A stretch of 64,000 nucleotides of DNA from JBCCDY01 sp039030555 (lineage in GTDB: Bacteria > Bacteroidota > Bacteroidia > Cytophagales > Cyclobacteriaceae), in NCBI GenBank assembly GCA_039030555.1, contig JBCCDY010000018.1:21767-85766 (forward strand), given 5' to 3'. The notes under the pieces were generated by a model. That model was not told where the DNA came from. It searched no databases and saw only the letters and a list, made by a program, of their open reading frames with translations. Of this stretch, positions 61,192 to 64,000 are shown piece by piece. How positions within the stretch are numbered: the stretch's first letter is position 1; each line of letters begins with the position of its first letter. The position numbers were made by a program, and so were the translations under genes.

Positions 61192-63831
61192 CTAGTTTTT
61201 ATGAGCAGCCAATTGTTCTTCAATCATTTCTTTAGCCTTCCTGATCACATTCGGCAGACCAGATGCATCTTTACCTCCTGCCGTGGCAAAAAAGGCTTGT
61301 CCCCCGCCTCCGCCTTTAATTTCAGCAGCTAAACTACGAACTAATTGACCAGCGTTCAAACCGTATTCTTTAACCAGATTCTCCGAGATCGTAATACCAA
61401 TTTGCGGATTACCTTCATACCTAGCTGCTAAAACCATGATCAGATTTTCAATCTCATTTTTAAGCTGAAAAGAGATGTTTTTCAACGCATCTTTTGAGGG
61501 TAGTTCCACTTCTTCCAGAATCAGGTTTAGTCCATTCTGGTTCGAAACCCTGGATTTAAGGATTTCTTTAAGGTGATTAGACTCTTTTATCTGGATAGCT
61601 TCCAGCTGCTTCTGAAGTTTTTTATGATCTTCTAAAAGTGATTCCACAAAGTCGACCGGTTTCTTGGGATTATTCAGCTTTTCCTTTATTTCATGAAGTT
61701 CATCCAGTTTTTCATTTATGTATCGATCAGCCTCTACTGATGTAATGGCCTCTATTCTTCTAATTCCAGATGCAATTGAGCTTTCAGAAATGATCTTGAA
61801 AAAACCAATTTGCCCAGTAAACGGAACATGCGTACCTCCACACAGTTCAACAGAATAATCTTTATCGAAGGTTACTACCCGTACAAAATCACCATATTTC
61901 TCTCCAAACAGGGCCATGGCCCCCATTTCTTTAGCCTCACTAATGGGAACATTTTCCTGGATATCCCGCTCAATATTCTCCCTAATCTTCGTATTCACGA
62001 TTTCTTCTACCCTGCTGATCTCTTCTGTTTCCATTTTACTGAAATGTGAAAAGTCAAAGCGAAGCACTTTATCGCTAACCAATGAGCCTTTTTGCTGAAC
62101 GTGATCACCTAATACGTCCCGTAAGGCAGCATGCAGCAAATGAGTCGCCGTATGATTGTTTTCTGTGAGAGAACGTTTTTTCTTATTGACAAAAGCCTGA
62201 AAACCCGCATTTAGATCGGAAGGTAGTTTTTTCGAAAAATGAATAATTAGATCATTTTCCTTTTTCGTATCGTAGATATCGATCTTCTCGTCAGAACCGG
62301 TTAAAAACCCCGAATCTCCTTTTTGACCTCCGCTCTCAGCATAAAAAGGAGTCTGATCAAGAATGACCTGATAGGCCTTTTTACCTTTTTCCTCGACTTC
62401 TCTGTACCTCAAAATTTTAGATGAGGTTTCCAATTGATCATAACCTCTAAAAACTACGTTCTCTCCTTTATTGACTACAATCCAATCGCCCTTATCGGTT
62501 TGTGCATCTTGTTTAGATCGATTTTTTTGCTCAGACATAGCTTCTTCAAAGCCTTTTTCATCTATGGAAAGGCCTCTTTCTCTAGCGATGAGGGAAGTCA
62601 GATCTAATGGAAAGCCATAGGTATCGTACAACTCAAAGGCTATTTTACCATCGATCACCATAGACGAAAGATTCTCACTAATGGAATCCAGCCTTTTCAA
62701 ACCCAGTTCAAGCGTTCTTAAAAAAGTTGTTTCCTCTTCCTTAATAACTCTTTCTATCAATTCCTTTTGTTGGTCTACTTCCGGGAATACTTCCGAGAAC
62801 TGGTTCGATAATACTTCGACCAACTCGAACAAAAAAGGTTCTTTAACATTCAGGAAGTTGAATCCGTACCTTACCGCTCTCCTTAGTATTCTACGAATAA
62901 CATAACCTGCTTTTACATTAGAAGGTAACTGACCGTCGCTTATAGCAAATGTTATCGCGCGAATATGATCTACGATCACCCGGATGGCTATATCGGTCTC
63001 TTCTGAATTCCCATAAGCTATTCCGGTAATGCCTTCCAGCTTTTTCATGATAGGCTGAAAAACGTCTGTATCGTAATTAGAAGGCTTATTTTGAATGGCC
63101 ATCACCAATCGTTCCAATCCCATGCCGGTATCCACATGTTGCTCCGGAAGGTCTTCAAGCTGTCCCGACTTCATTCTATTAAACTGAATAAAAACCAGGT
63201 TCCAGATCTCTACAACTTGCGGATGATCCTGATTTACCAATTCATCTCCAGCTTGCTTTTGTATCTCGTCATCAGAACGTAAGTCAATATGTATTTCTGA
63301 ACAGGGCCCACAAGGTCCGGTATCACCCATCTCCCAGAAGTTATCTTTCTTAGAGCCGTTTAGAATCCTGTCTTCAGCAATATGGTTCTTCCAATATTCC
63401 CTTGATTCTTCATCCCCCTCCAGGCTTTCTTTAGAGTCACCTTCGAAAACGGTAATGTAAAGTCTATCCTTAGGAAGTTTATAAACCTCTGTTAACAATT
63501 CCCAAGCCCACTCAATAGCTTCTTTTTTAAAATAATCTCCAAACGACCAGTTACCAAGCATTTCAAACATGGTATGATGGTAGGTATCCAGGCCAACGTC
63601 TTCCAGGTCATTATGCTTACCTGAAACCCTTAAGCATTTTTGAGTGTCGGCAGCCCTTTTTACCTCATCCTTCTTATTACCGAGAAAGTAATCTTTAAAC
63701 TGATTCATCCCAGCATTAGTGAACATTAGTGTAGGGTCATCCTTTACCACAATAGGCGCCGAAGAAACGATCTTATGTGCTTTTTCTTGAAAAAATTCAA
63801 TAAATGCTGTCCTAATTGACTTGAAATCCAT
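61192..63831 (-). CDS. alaS: Alanyl-tRNA synthetase
   Basis: 879 residues, usual length. Class II catalytic core at the N-terminus (FTNAGMNQFKDYFLG, GDTGPCGPCSEIH), the editing domain with zinc motif HTATH (NNHTATHLLHAAL) and VELCGGTHVPF, and the C-Ala domain ending GGGGGQAFFATAGG. It charges tRNA(Ala). It heads the alaS-gatB-tlpA run read leftwards. The promoter region (63832-63900) has a partial -7 match (TATTTTTC) only. Confidence 0.98.
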   Translation of the reverse strand: MDFKSIRTAFIEFFQEKAHKIVSSAPIVVKDDPTLMFTNAGMNQFKDYFLGNKKDEVKRAADTQKCLRVSGKHNDLEDVGLDTYHHTMFEMLGNWSFGDYFKKEAIEWAWELLTEVYKLPKDRLYITVFEGDSKESLEGDEESREYWKNHIAEDRILNGSKKDNFWEMGDTGPCGPCSEIHIDLRSDDEIQKQAGDELVNQDHPQVVEIWNLVFIQFNRMKSGQLEDLPEQHVDTGMGLERLVMAIQNKPSNYDTDVFQPIMKKLEGITGIAYGNSEETDIAIRVIVDHIRAITFAISDGQLPSNVKAGYVIRRILRRAVRYGFNFLNVKEPFLFELVEVLSNQFSEVFPEVDQQKELIERVIKEEETTFLRTLELGLKRLDSISENLSSMVIDGKIAFELYDTYGFPLDLTSLIARERGLSIDEKGFEEAMSEQKNRSKQDAQTDKGDWIVVNKGENVVFRGYDQLETSSKILRYREVEEKGKKAYQVILDQTPFYAESGGQKGDSGFLTGSDEKIDIYDTKKENDLIIHFSKKLPSDLNAGFQAFVNKKKRSLTENNHTATHLLHAALRDVLGDHVQQKGSLVSDKVLRFDFSHFSKMETEEISRVEEIVNTKIRENIERDIQENVPISEAKEMGAMALFGEKYGDFVRVVTFDKDYSVELCGGTHVPFTGQIGFFKIISESSIASGIRRIEAITSVEADRYINEKLDELHEIKEKLNNPKKPVDFVESLLEDHKKLQKQLEAIQIKESNHLKEILKSRVSNQNGLNLILEEVELPSKDALKNISFQLKNEIENLIMVLAARYEGNPQIGITISENLVKEYGLNAGQLVRSLAAEIKGGGGGQAFFATAGGKDASGLPNVIRKAKEMIEEQLAAHKN

Positions 63832-63911
63832 TTAAATCTTTTATTATTTCAATTATTTTATGAAAAATACTTACATTTCATGGTTGTAAGGATTAATGCT
63901 ATTCTAATGTA

Positions 63912-63939
63912 TTGATGACTGAGAATATTGTTACCTTTG
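63912..63939 (+). promoter_or_regulatory. Promoter for a gene beyond the right edge
   Basis: TTG (63912-63914), a 17-base spacer, then TACCTTTG (63932-63939), a perfect Bacteroidota -7 box. Transcription would start near 63946. An ATG at 63996 is five bases from the edge and may be the start of that gene; it cannot be judged. Confidence 0.6.
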
Positions 63940-64000
63940 CATCATTTTTGATAGTACTCACATAAAACAGCAACAAAAGTACAGAACTTTTATCAATGGC

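Noticed and set aside
1..64000. tRNA or rRNA genes
   Set aside because: No cloverleaf with T-arm GTTCGAATC-type sequence or rRNA core motif was recognised on either strand; a covariance scan would be decisive.

Overview
The window reads as a chromosomal segment of a Bacteroidota member, most likely of the Cytophagales (Roseivirga/Marivirga-like; the genus is only a guess). Evidence seen: two secreted proteins end in type IX secretion (T9SS) sorting domains, one type B (gliding-associated) and one type A; lipoproteins are abundant; a TamL-TamB pair is present; ribosome binding sites are weak; and several promoters fit the Bacteroidota pattern TTG-N17-20-TAnnTTTG. The DNA is AT-rich, more so in the accessory parts.

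Layout. 1-3255: 3' end of a giant T9SS-type-B surface protein. 3.3-4.7 kb: ParDE toxin-antitoxin pair and an AT-rich HNH-domain gene. 4.9-10.2 kb: methyltransferase, kelch lipoprotein, membrane-linked AraC regulator, VOC protein, formate-THF ligase. 10.2-21.9 kb: carbohydrate block with GH37 trehalase and GH97 alpha-glucosidase (divergent, sharing a 103-bp promoter region), a secreted lamin-tail/EEP phosphatase with T9SS tail, and a translationally coupled GH3 plus six-hairpin glycosidase. 22.1-26.8 kb: a 1383-residue multi-pass membrane protein with a degenerate STAND-like NTPase module, then a MazG-like pyrophosphohydrolase. 26.9-31.7 kb: PEP carboxylase, OmpA-family protein, small lipoproteins. 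31.8-34.9 kb: ECF sigma factor coupled by TGATG to a transmembrane Ser/Thr kinase with TPRs. 35-48.3 kb: PPOX flavoprotein, DinB-fold proteins, VOC lipoprotein, TamL and TamB, cyclase, orphan DHp protein, aldo/keto reductase.

48.3-58.6 kb is an accessory region: a broken DUF418 gene, IS110 and IS1182 remnants, a 164-bp MITE with 5-bp target duplication, attC-like palindromes, and an ORF-less group II intron. Three transcription units in it (50932-51525, 52602-53516, 57696-58381) are each framed by a unit-specific 9-10 bp inverted repeat of the form GTT(A)... before the start and ...TAA(C) after the stop, as in integron gene cassettes. The intron (about 53528-54122, minus strand) sits inside one of these attC-like sites, and removing it in silico restores a perfect 10-bp cassette repeat. 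No integrase is visible in the window.

58.6-63.8 kb returns to core genes read leftwards: alaS, gatB and a TlpA-type thioredoxin lipoprotein. A good promoter at 63912-63939 points to a gene beyond the right edge.
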